Assembly: GCA_905221605.1 (NCBI GenBank)
Contig: CAJNDS010002322.1
Span: 322,081 to 333,080 of the forward strand
Direction: 5' to 3'
Source: Symbiodinium natans
Taxonomy: Eukaryota; Sar; Dinophyceae; Suessiales; Symbiodiniaceae
DNA length: 11,000 bases
In this document: piece by piece, positions 1 to 8,700 of the stretch
Numbering within the stretch: position 1 is the stretch's first letter
Layout: each line of letters starts with the position of its first letter
Position numbers and translations under genes: made by a program
Notes under the pieces: model-generated
The model's database searches: none
What the model saw: only the letters and a program-made list of their open reading frames with translations
What the model was told of the DNA's origin: nothing

Positions 1-62
1 GTTTGGGGTTTAGGGTTTAGGGTTTAGGGCTCAGAGTTTGGGGTTTAGGGTTTAAGGTTTAG
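1..62 (+). repeat. Degenerate TTTAGGG array
   Basis: G-rich telomere-type repeats with variants (TTTGGGG, GCTCAGAG) that start at the window edge, so the true length is unknown. The decay suggests an old interstitial block rather than a chromosome end. Confidence 0.9.
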
Positions 63-560
63 ACGTAAGAAGTGTGGGTCAAGAAGCCCTAAACCCCATG
101 AGAATGGGTACCTGCATCCGAACCTACAAAAGCTGACCTTCGCATGGCGCTCATAGGAGTCCTTCAGTTGTGCAGGGACCATGAGGCAATTGGCGGTCCC
201 ATTGGAAGAACCAGCATCTATTGGCCCCCTGAGCCCTAAACAAGCAATGGTTAAATTGCCCTGCAACAGTCTATTCAAGATGTTGGGTTCAGGGTTTCAT
301 TCTTGTTTGCAAAGCCTCGTATTATGTTTATTGTACCCATATCGTCCATTTAGAATTTGTATATACGTGTGATACAAACTGCTCAACATAGCGCATAGGC
401 TCTGCGTTTGCTTTCACTTGCCTGGTAATCGTAGACAACTGCTTGCGTCCAAAGCCTTAGTGCGACCCACTGGAAACAGCAGCAACTCTGAAATGCCGGC
501 GCAGTAAGAGCAAGCCCTAAACCCTACAGCCTAATCCCCGCGCCCTCCAAACACATCCTA
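63..560. other. Unique sequence, no supported gene
   Basis: Mixed-composition sequence with two short open frames. One begins at 181 with a fair start context (gggaccATGagg) and reads MRQLAVPLEEPASIGPL...; a second begins at 178 after the acceptor agttgtgcag (DHEAIGGPIGRTSIYW). Neither resembles anything I know. Scattered single CCCTAAA units appear from 514 on. Confidence 0.5.
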
Positions 561-575
561 ACCCTAAGCCCTTAT

Positions 576-630
576 AAACCCTAAACCCTAAACCCTAAAC
601 CCTAAACCCTAAACCCTAAACCCTAAACCC
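576..630 (-). repeat. CCCTAAA array
   Basis: About seven perfect C-rich units directly before the candidate exon at 653. Its end is C-rich, so it may contribute to the polypyrimidine tract. Confidence 0.95.
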
Positions 631-652
631 TCTCTGCATGTTTGCCTTGTAG

Positions 653-747
653 AGCTCAGCTGGGAAGTGGGGCCGCGAGGCGCTGTCAGCAGTGCCAAGG
701 TGTGCATCTTCAAGGGCACCAGAAGAAACCCAATTGAGCCTTCCACC
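653..747 (+). CDS. Candidate exon, unidentified
   Basis: An island between a C-rich array (576-630) and a G-rich array (from 751). Acceptor catgtttgccttgtag ends at 652 and donor GTAGGG begins at 748, merging into the repeat. One frame (codons from 655) reads LSWEVGPRGAVSSAKVCIF then KGTRRNPIEPST, leaving phase 0. A second frame (SSAGKWGREAL...) is also open. Nothing is recognised; it could be an N-terminal exon of the DRC11 gene or belong to another gene. Confidence 0.35.
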
Positions 748-750
748 GTA

Positions 751-802
751 GGGTTTGGGGTTTAGGGTTTAGGGTTTAGGGTTTAGGGTTTAGGGTTTAG
801 GG
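751..802 (+). repeat. TTTAGGG array
   Basis: Perfect G-rich units after one TTTGGGG. The array begins three bases after the candidate donor of the 653-747 island and pairs as an inverted repeat with the 576-630 array. Confidence 0.95.
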
Positions 803-892
803 TGTAACCTGGGGGACAAAATCAACCCTAAAAGGGTTTCTCGCACGTATACCTTAAGAGGACTTATAGTAGTATGGGGTATATGACCCCCC

Positions 893-1010
893 AATTTTAG
901 GGGTCGGAATAATTTCGAATTGTATTCAGGATTCCCCTATAGTCCCTTTGTAATTCTACTGTAAGAACCCCCCCCCCCCCTCGAATTAGTCAGGCCCCAA
1001 TATTAAACCT
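893..1010. repeat. Dispersed repeat with poly-C core, copy 1
   Basis: Shares with 1950-2070 the order GGAATAATTxCGAAT, a TCAGG/CCC middle, TAATTxTACT, a poly-C run (C13 at 968-980) and a tail ending AATTAxTCAGGCCCC. Roughly 70 percent alike by eye. No coding capacity; probably a non-autonomous mobile element or its remains. Confidence 0.6.
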
Positions 1011-1118
1011 TAGACCCTAAACACCTTGAAGCTTACCGCGCGTGAAGTCTCAAGAGCCGGGGCACTGCGCTATTTTCAACTACGGACCGGGGTTTCTCCG
1101 ATCTTCCCTCCCCCACAG

Positions 1119-1157
1119 GATGTGGGAGCCTCTCAGTGGTTTGCAGTGCCTAAATTT
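1119..1157 (+). CDS. Candidate exon, unidentified
   Basis: A strong polypyrimidine acceptor (gatcttccctcccccacag) is followed by 13 codons, DVGASQWFAVPKF, and a GTAGGT donor at 1158. Phase 0 on both sides would join it in frame with the candidate at 653-747. A further possible 13-base micro-exon lies at 1192-1204 between ttcatcctcctag and CAG|GTAACT. No family is recognised. Confidence 0.3.
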
Positions 1158-1650
1158 GTAGGTTAGTTGTCGTCGTTCTTCATCCTCCTAGGAGATTTTT
1201 CCAGGTAACTTGCCACGACACAGGATTTGGGTTCTTGCGGTCGGCTATTTGGTTACTGCGCCATGTTGTTGAGTTTGGTGCTTTTGGTTCGAGATCCAAC
1301 CCTAAACCCTCAGCTGACTCGGACGAGTTGAGGAGCTTTCCAGAACTACCCCAAATACGCGAGCCAAGGAGTATTCCTTACACTGCCTGCAACAGTCGTG
1401 ATTTGGCTCTTGCGCAGGCTGCTTGAGAAGCTCCTCGTCGCAAGGGCGGGGGGTGCAACTTCAACAGCTCCTTCTGAAACCAAGGAGAGGGCGGCCCACG
1501 ATCTACAAACCTACACACAAAGCGACAGGACTAGCAAGACTAGCGCTTGTTGTGGGGGCTTAGTCTACAGGCCAGCGGCCTTCGATGCCATGGGGGCTCA
1601 TTTTGCCAGCCGGCCAAAAAGACTTGACTGGCCATGCTTCTGTCTCACAG
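1158..1650. other. Probable intron sequence with an overlapping open frame
   Basis: Contains a frame open from 1398 to the TAG at 1671 (LLEKLLVARAGGATSTAPSE...) after acceptor cttgcgcag, and a different open frame over the same bases (VQLQQLLLKPRRGRPTIY...). With two competing frames and no family match, I cannot call an exon here. Confidence 0.4.
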
Positions 1651-1726
1651 GTGCTGTTTGCACGGCAAGATAGTCGCACGAAGCCCCCCAGACAAGCCCT
1701 GAACAGCTGCTCTGCATTATCCAACG
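1651..1726 (+). CDS. Candidate exon, unidentified
   Basis: Acceptor gcttctgtctcacag ends at 1650. The phase 0 frame reads VLFARQDSRTKPPRQALN then SCSALSN, to a GTGATC donor at 1727 (phase 1). It does not join in phase with the next candidate at 1808, so at least one of these limits is wrong. Another open frame from 1398 overlaps it, so support is mainly the acceptor. Confidence 0.22.
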
Positions 1727-1807
1727 GTGATCCTCTCGAAACCCCAAGCCCTGAACCCTAAACCCTGACCGGTTTGCTGGCCGCCGTTGCACAAAAACCT
1801 TTTCTAG

Positions 1808-1889
1808 CTCTATTGAGTCAGGCCCTCCCAAGGCCCTTCTAAATCGAAGGGCCTGGGAAAAACCCTCTGCTACAATTCCAAGCGGATCC
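1808..1889 (+). CDS. Candidate exon, unidentified
   Basis: Acceptor acaaaaaccttttctag ends at 1807. The frame (first base belongs to a split codon) reads SIESGPPKALLNRRAWEK then PSATIPSGS, to donor GTACAG at 1890. Open without stops for 27 codons, phase 0 at the end. No recognised motif. Confidence 0.27.
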
Positions 1890-1949
1890 GTACAGCAGCT
1901 TCCACTCCTCTGAGGAGCACCATTCAGAACGGCTGTATTATGGGGGTGG

Positions 1950-2070
1950 GACTAATTCCGAATAGTACTCCCTCAGGGTCCCTTGATAATTATACTATGA
2001 GAGTACCCCCCCCCCCCCCCCCCCCCCCCAAAACCTTATTCCAATTATTCAGGCCCCTGTGTTAGAGCTC
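1950..2070. repeat. Dispersed repeat with poly-C core, copy 2
   Basis: Second copy of the element at 893-1010, with the homopolymer grown to C24 (2006-2029). The left part GGACTAATTCCGAATAGTAC and the tail CCAATTATTCAGGCCCC align with copy 1. Confidence 0.6.
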
Positions 2071-2192
2071 TGGCCGCGCCCTAAAGACCCCAAATCCCTT
2101 TTTGGGAGGAATCGGGGCTGCGATATCCGAGAGGTCCGCGAGAAGCCTTGTTCAGCGGAACCTCGGCCCTGAACCCCACATCAGCCCGTCCG

Positions 2193-2254
2193 CCCTAAAC
2201 CCTAAACCCTAAACCGCAAGCCCCAAACCCTTAACCCTTAACCCTAAACGCTAA
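2193..2254 (-). repeat. Degenerate CCCTAAA array
   Basis: A few perfect C-rich units followed by CCCCAAA, CCCTTAA and CGCTAAA variants, just before the candidate exon at 2282. Confidence 0.9.
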
Positions 2255-2281
2255 AATGACCTCGTTTAGCTGCTTCTTTAG

Positions 2282-2358
2282 GATCCGTGACGGCGCAGTG
2301 CATGGGACCAACCCGACAGATTCTCACATTCGCGAGATCGAAAAATCCATGGAACAGG
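2282..2358 (+). CDS. Candidate exon, possibly DRC11 N-terminal part
   Basis: Acceptor tagctgcttctttag ends at 2281. The frame from 2283 reads IRDGAVHGTNPTDSHIRE then IEKSMEQ and stays open to the G-rich repeat, whose GTTTAG at 2359 could be the donor. It is an island between C-rich (2193-2254) and G-rich (from 2357) repeats, like the DRC11 exons. The IREIE string recalls a helical DRC11 segment, but the order relative to the FLGL exon would be wrong, so I do not assign it. Confidence 0.35.
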
Positions 2359-2416
2359 GTTTAGGGTTTTAGGACGCCCTAAACCCTAAACCCTAAACCC
2401 TGAACCCTGAACCCTA
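2357..2416. repeat. Head-to-head G-rich then C-rich telomeric repeats
   Basis: Two G-rich units (2357-2371) face six C-rich units (2375-2416, the last ones CCCTGAA) with a gap of about three bases, giving a short perfect-stem hairpin. Confidence 0.9.
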
Positions 2417-2704
2417 CTTCAACCGTTCGGGCTTTCGTTTGTGGTCTAGGTCCAAGAGCCCAGCGCTGAGCCCTAGACCCTATTTGCACTCCCTCTTCCA
2501 AGTGGTTTGGGATTGAGGGTTTGTGGTTTAGGCTTCAGGGCCCTACTTGGAGCTTCACGGAAAGCTTAGAACCCCAGTGCAACTGCGTGCAGGGCTTCAG
2601 GTTTAGTTTTTTTTTTTTTTAGTTTGTAGGGCCTTAGGGCTTAAGGTACCAGAGGACCGGCTGATGTTTTCATTAAACTTAAAGCCCAAATTTGACCATA
2701 TCAG
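2417..2704. other. Intron-like sequence with poly-T
   Basis: Single telomeric units at 2516-2533, a T14 run at 2607-2620 and otherwise unique sequence. A possible micro-exon WFGIE follows the acceptor gcactccctcttccaag near 2504; too short to support. Confidence 0.5.
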
Positions 2705-2788
2705 GGGACTTCGGGAAGCGTATCTTGGGGTTCTTGAGCCACGAAAAAGCAGGGAGATCCAATTTCTGGGCCTAAACCACGAGCGACG
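2705..2788 (+). CDS. Candidate DRC11 exon after the IQ motif (FLGL segment)
   Basis: Acceptor catatcag precedes 2705. The frame beginning at 2706 is open to the repeat array and reads GLREAYLGVLEPRKSREIQF followed by LGLNHER. The string K-S-R-E-I-Q-F-L-G-L fits the [RK]xxE[LI]xFLG[ML] pattern that follows the IQ motif in DRC11/IQCA1, although the spacing from the basic RK pair is shorter than usual. The island runs straight into the G-rich array at 2789, whose GTTTAG could itself serve as donor and leave phase 2. A second open frame (DFGKRILGFL...) exists, so the choice rests on the motif alone. Confidence 0.4.
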
Positions 2789-5700
2789 GTTTAGGGTTTA
2801 GGGTTTGGGTTTAGGGTTTAGGGTTTAGGGTTTAGGGTTTAGGGTTTAGGGTTTAGGGTTTAGGGTTTAGGGTTTAGGGTTTAGGGTTTAGGGTTTAGGG
2901 TTTAGGGTTTAGGGTTTAACCGCATAGCAAGGGTCCGTGGCGCAGCGCGGAACCCTGAACTCACACTCTATGGCGTACAGGGCTTAAAGGAACCCTAAAC
3001 CCTAAACCCTAAACCCTAAACCCTAAACCCTAAACCCTAAACCCTAAACCCTAAACCCTAAACCCTAAACCCTAACGAATTCTGGATCATTTCCTCATGT
3101 TTCAAGACGTTCATGGGTGACAACTTAGTAGCCCAGTCGGCAGACTTCAAGCATGTGAAGCTCCTTTTGGGCAAGGTACTGGACTAGACCGGAATCCCTA
3201 AACCCTGAATCCTGAACCCTGAACCCTGAACCCTAAACCCTAAACCGGCCCTAAACCTGAACGGGTGACAGGCGGGTGTCGGCTACTCTGCCGTCGTCCA
3301 GCAGTTCGTCGAGCAGATCAAGCAGTACACTGAACAGTGGGAGGAGTGCAGCCGTGGGATGTTCCCTAAACCCTAAACCCTAAACCCTAAACCCTAAACC
3401 CTAAACCCTAAACCCTAAACCCTAAACCCTAAACCCTAAACCCTAAACCCTAAACCCTCCACTCTGTTGCGGTTTTAGGGTTTTGAGCCTTGGGGTCGGG
3501 TCTTGAGGGTGGTTCAGGGAACCTAAACCCTAAACCCTAAACCCTAAAACCCTAAAGTTGTTGAGGGCTTTGGGTTTTTTTCTCGGGCGGGCCGGGGTGG
3601 CCATAAAAAGCCCAGACGCACACTGTTGGTCTGGTTCTGGTTTCCTCTGGGTCCTTAGGGTTCAGGGGGCCTTTCTAGGGTTCCTAGTCCCTACACCCCA
3701 CAGGGTTTAGGGATTAATTAGGGTTTAGGTTTTAGGGTTTAGGGTTTAGGGTTTAGGGTTTAGGATTTAGGGTTTAGGGTTTAGGGTTTAGCGCTTAGGT
3801 TTTAGGGTCTAGGGGTCAAACCGTGAGCCCTCTTCCCTGTGCCCAGAACAAAGATGAGAGCAACAACTTCGACCAGCGCTACGACCTGGAGCTCGCCAGG
3901 AAGTCGGTCTTCCCCATTGTGGAGGCCGGCAGCTTGAAGTCCCCCGAAAGCCCTAAACCCTAAACCCTAAACCCTAAACCCTAAACCCTAAACTCTAGAC
4001 TCTAGACCCTAGACCCTAGACCCTAGACCCTAGACCTAAACCCTAAACCCTAGCTTGGGCATCGGGCGTACTTTGGGGTGTTTGTGACGGTTGGGAGGTC
4101 CACCCTCGTGTCGTCAACCTCCCGCCTAAACATGCATCCTTCAACACGAGGCCCAGAAAGAGGTTTAGGGTTTAAATGGCTCAGGGTTTAAAGGGTTGAG
4201 GGTTTAGGGTTTAAAGGGTTTAGGGTTTAGGGTTAGGGTTTAGGGTTTAGGGTTTAGGGGTTTAGGGGTTCAGGGGTTTAGGGGTTTAGGGTTCAGGGGT
4301 TTAGGGTTCGAGACCCCAAGCTTGCGTCTCCGCCTTCCCTGTACCGGCTCCACTGCCAACGCCTCGAGCCCACTCCTCCAAGGTTTTTTTGTTCGTTTGA
4401 GAATATGGTGTACATGGAGGTTCACGGTACTTAGTAGCCCAATGCAACTGTCCTCAAAACCCCTTCGTAGGGAACTTGGGGGGCCTATCTGTGGGTTATC
4501 ACTGCATTTTTGTACTGGGTTATACTTGCACTTATCATGGGTTACTAAGTACCTTGATCCTCCAAGTACCCTTACCTGCTATTCTTGCTCAAGAACCCCA
4601 CACACAAAATGAACCTATCCTACCTTCCAACGGCATTATTAGGGATTAGCATTCCTTTGTTTTTTTTGGGGGGGACGGTGGGGGGGGGGGGGGGAAGGGT
4701 TTTTAAATAAATAGTAGTTATGTACCCCAGGAGGTCACTTCTCTAAAATGAACCTATCCTACCTTCCAACGGCATTATTAGGGATTAGCATTCCTTTGTT
4801 TTTTTTGGGGGGGACGGTGGGGGGGGGGGGGGGAAGGGTTCTTAAATCAATAGTAGTTATGTACCCCAGGAGGTCACTTCTCTACATTATGGCCCAGTTT
4901 TTTGGGTAGTATTGAGGGCCGCCTAATTGTAACCCCAAAAAAAGGGACCATAATTTAGAGAAACCCCCCAAAAACAGTATAGTCCTTTGTTTTTCTTAGC
5001 CAATAGTTGAACTTCCTTATTTGGCAAGGAAAATAAGGTTTAACCTGTTTGTTCCGCTGGAATTGGCAAAGGAAGTTTACGGATGCGAAATATTTCTAGT
5101 TCTGGGAACACACCCCGAATAGAGTAGAATCATGTCTTTGTTAAAAGGGTTCAGGGCTTATTGCCGCTGAGCTCTAGAAACCCTAAACCTCAATAGAGAA
5201 GAAGAATGCCCCTGCAGGGAAGTTTCATCAGCCATTGAGTATGGTCCCTTTGGATGTTCCCCCTTATACTATCAGTCTTTAGTCGGGAATATCATAGGGT
5301 GTACAAAAACTCCTATTTTGGACTGTTAGTATACAGGGGAACATCCCAAACATGGTACCCTTTTACCTTCTTTAACTTCAAAGGGTTTCTGACGTATGGG
5401 CCCTTGGGCTTGTTTGCAGGGTCTGTGCGGGGTATAGAAGGGTTCCACAATGAAGAGCTCACATCAGGGGTTTGGGTTTTAGGGTTTAGGGTTTAGGGTT
5501 TAGGGTTTAGGGTTTAGGGTTTAGGGTTTTGGGTGGGTTTACGGAAAACCACAAGGTATACCCAGACCCTACAAACCCCTTCAAAACAACTAAAGCACCA
5601 GTTTCAGAAAGCCCGATGCACCAAAGCAATCGCTTAGAAGCACTGAAAACCTTGTAAAACAGAAACCTTAAAGTCCTGCAAGCCTTCCTAAGGCCTTCAA

Positions 5701-8700
5701 AAACTGAAACAACCCAAAGAGCCTACACCCCTGCATTCAGAAATAGACCTGAAATCATATTAAGGATCCGTATATGAATTCATGTGTATTCCTTCGTTAA
5801 GGGGTGCTGGGATCTTTGGGAACATCCCGACACCCTGCGAGCATCCAACAGCCTAGCGAGCTGACGGAAGGCCCGAAAACCCTTCGCCATGCCCTTGAGC
5901 GAATTTTTCAGCAACCTAAACGAAAGCCCAAGATAACTAACGTCCCTTGAACAACCCAGCAGAACCTTACACACGCACACACACACATACACACACATCC
6001 TAACCCTAAACCCTAAACCCTGAACCCTGAACCCTAAACCCTAAACCCTAAACCCTCCACCCTCCAAACCCCAAATCAAAGCCCCTTTTGAAGCCAGAAA
6101 GGCCGAGCTTCGTGCATTGGTCGACGACCAGATGCGAGAGGAGCTTCAGGGTTTAGGGTTTAGGGTTTCAGGGTTTTAGGGTTTTAGGATTTTCGGGTTT
6201 TAGGGTTTTAGGGTTTTAGGGTTTAGGGTTTTAGGGTTTCAGGGTTTTAGGGTTTTAGGATTTTAGGGTTTTAGGGTTTTAGGGTTTCAGGGTTTTAGGG
6301 TTTTAGGATTTTAGGGTTTTAGGGTTTTAGGGTTTCAGGGTTTTAGGGTTTCAGGGTTTTAGGGTTTTAGGGTTTTAGGGTTTTAGGGTTTTAGGGTTTT
6401 AGGGTTTTAGGGTTTTAGGGTTTCAGGGTTTCAGGATTTTAGGGTTTTAGGGTTTTAGGGTTTCAGGATTTAGGGTTTTAGGGTTTTAGGGTTTCAGGAT
6501 TTTAGGGTTTTAGGGTTTTAGGGTTTCAGGGTTTTCGGGTTTTAGGGTTTCAGGGTTTCAGGGTTTTAGGGTTTTAGGGTTTTAGGGTTTTTGGGGTTTT
6601 AGGGTTTTAGGGTTCAGGGTGTCGATGTGAGGTTTCGGGCTACCGAATTTAGGCTTCCGTGTGGGCTTAGGGCTGTTTTTTGTTTTGTTGGAAAAGCCAA
6701 AAACCCTAAACCCTAAACTCTTAAGGCCAGGGTTTAGGGTTTAGGGTTTAGGGTTCCTTAATTTGGTCCCTTACCTCCTTCAGAAAGGTTCTGAAGTGTT
6801 GGCCTAGGGTTCCCTTGTAAGCAGAGAAGGCCCTTATTTCCCTTGAAGGGGTTTAGGGTTCTCTTCTCAGCTGCTTGTAATTAAAAAAAGGAGACCTGAC
6901 CAAATAGGGATGCCCTATTTTTATTCCCAGGAGCTGGCCAACCTGAAGCTGCTCTTTGATGAGGCCCTTGGGGTATTCTCTTCTGGGCATAGCGTTGGGG
7001 TTCAGGTTTAGGGTTTAGGGTTTTGGGGTTTGGGGGTTTTGGGGTTTGGGGTTTCAGGTGGCCCTAAAATTTTTCCGCACTGGAAGACGTGGTTGCGGGT
7101 TTCACCGTAAGGTTCAGGCTCAGGGTTTGTTGTTTGGAGTTGGGTGGGTTGTGGATGAAGTTGCCGGCTTCCTCTGCCGAAGACTACTCTTTGCTTAAGA
7201 ATCCTAAAAAGAAAAAACAATGCTAATCCCCTATATTGCCCTTATAGGGAAGAATATGTTTTTTGTTTTTTTGGGTTCTTAAGCAATCAGTAGAAGATCG
7301 GCTAATATGAAAGGCTCAGGGGCTGAAGGGTTCAAATGGTCCAGGAGAAACACTAGCCTTCAAGCCTACAACCCTAGACCCTAAACCCCAAACCCTAAAC
7401 CCTAAACCCTAAACCCCAAACCCTAAACCCTAAACCCTAAACCCTAACCCCCTAAACCCTAAACCCTAAAGCCCTAAACCCGAAATTATAAACCCTAAGC
7501 CCTGAGCTACCGCTAAGGGAATCCACCTGGGTGGGAGTCCCGAGGTTCCCCAGGATACCCAAAGCACTCAGCCCTATCCACCCCATGAGTCCCACAAACC
7601 TTCCCTAAGCCCTATGGGGTTTAGGGTTTAGGGTTTCGGGTTTAGGGTATGGGGTTCAGAGTTTAGGATTTAGGGTTTAGGGTTTAGGGTTTAGGGTTTG
7701 GGGGCTAGAAGCCCAGAACTCTAAAGAAGCGCTGTAAGCCCATGCCCGAAGACCCCGAGAGCCCCGCCGCAGGTCAAGAAAGGCGGCAAGAAAGGCAAAG
7801 GGAAGAAGGGAGCTAAGGCAAAGAAGCCGAAGAAGCTTCTTGGCTGCTTAGAACTCTGTACCCTAACCCTAAACCCTAAACCCTAAACCCTAAACCCTAA
7901 ACCCTAAACCCTAAACCCTAAACCCTAAACCCTAAACCCTAAACCCTAAACCCTAACCTAAACCCTAAACCCTAAACCCTAAACCCTAAACCCTAAACCC
8001 TAAACCCTAAACCCTAAACCCTAAACCCTAAACCCTAAACCCTAAACCCTAAACCCTAAGCAAGCCCTCCACCCTAGAACCTTAAGCTTAGAACCCACAA
8101 CCCTAAACCCCAAACCCCTAAAACTTTTTTGCTGCACCCGTGCTTTTTGAAGCTGCTTTTTGGGTCCAGGGTGAGATTCCAATCCTAAGGGTGGTTTCAT
8201 GGGCCCTTAATATGTTCCCTTACCTTTTCTTAAAGGGGTCTGAAGTATGGGCCCTTGGCTTTTTACAGGGTATGTAAGGGGGAAACAAGGGGTCCCCATA
8301 TAAGGGCCCATATTAGGGGACCATATGGTGATTTCTCTGAAATATGGTCCCTATTGAGGTCCTTGTTATAAGGTGGCCCTCTTATTTAGTGTACCCCTAA
8401 AAGGGACTATATAATTTAGAGAACTCAGCATCTAGCTACCCTAAGATTCCCAGGAATGTGCAGGCAGGTTCTTCCCCTCATGGGAGTGATATCCAGGCCA
8501 TGCTTGTGTAGCTTCGAGGCTCCTCACAGCAACCAGGAACCCAGAGTAGGCCCTGTAGTTCCCTTTTTTGGGGGTTCGATTTCCCGTATTTTGGTTTTTG
8601 TGGCCAATTCTTATTCCTCGGGTACTGGCTTTTGGCAAGTTGGTCGGGTTTAGGGTTTAGGGTTTAGGGTTTAGGGTTTAGGGTTTAGGGTTTAGGGTTT

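Larger units (their letters stand above)
8060..8646. other. Intron sequence rich in dispersed repeats
   Basis: Holds a decayed C-rich tail (8098-8120), the third copy of the ~70-bp family, a 32-bp near-palindrome and the second MITE-like element. Open frames on both strands around 8441-8653 overlap each other and match nothing. Confidence 0.6.

Noticed and set aside
1-62. True chromosome end (telomere)
   Set aside because: Arrays occur in both orientations all through the window, the first one is degenerate, and coding exons lie between them.
181-372. Open frame starting with a good ATG context
   Set aside because: Sequence matches nothing, codon use is unremarkable, and the frame ends in AT-rich unique DNA; a neighbouring frame with a splice acceptor competes.
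1398-1673. Open frame beginning LLEKLLVARAGG after acceptor cttgcgcag
   Set aside because: Another frame is equally open over the same bases, there is no fitting donor, and nothing is recognised.
4322-4612. 96-codon + strand open frame
   Set aside because: Starts with TTG, runs into the tandem duplication, and has irregular composition inside a DRC11 intron.
5254-5496. 80-codon + strand open frame
   Set aside because: Lies on a dispersed repeat and ends in the TTTAGGG array.
8441-8653. Overlapping 65-codon open frames on both strands
   Set aside because: Mutually antisense, no motif or splice support, inside an intron full of dispersed repeats.
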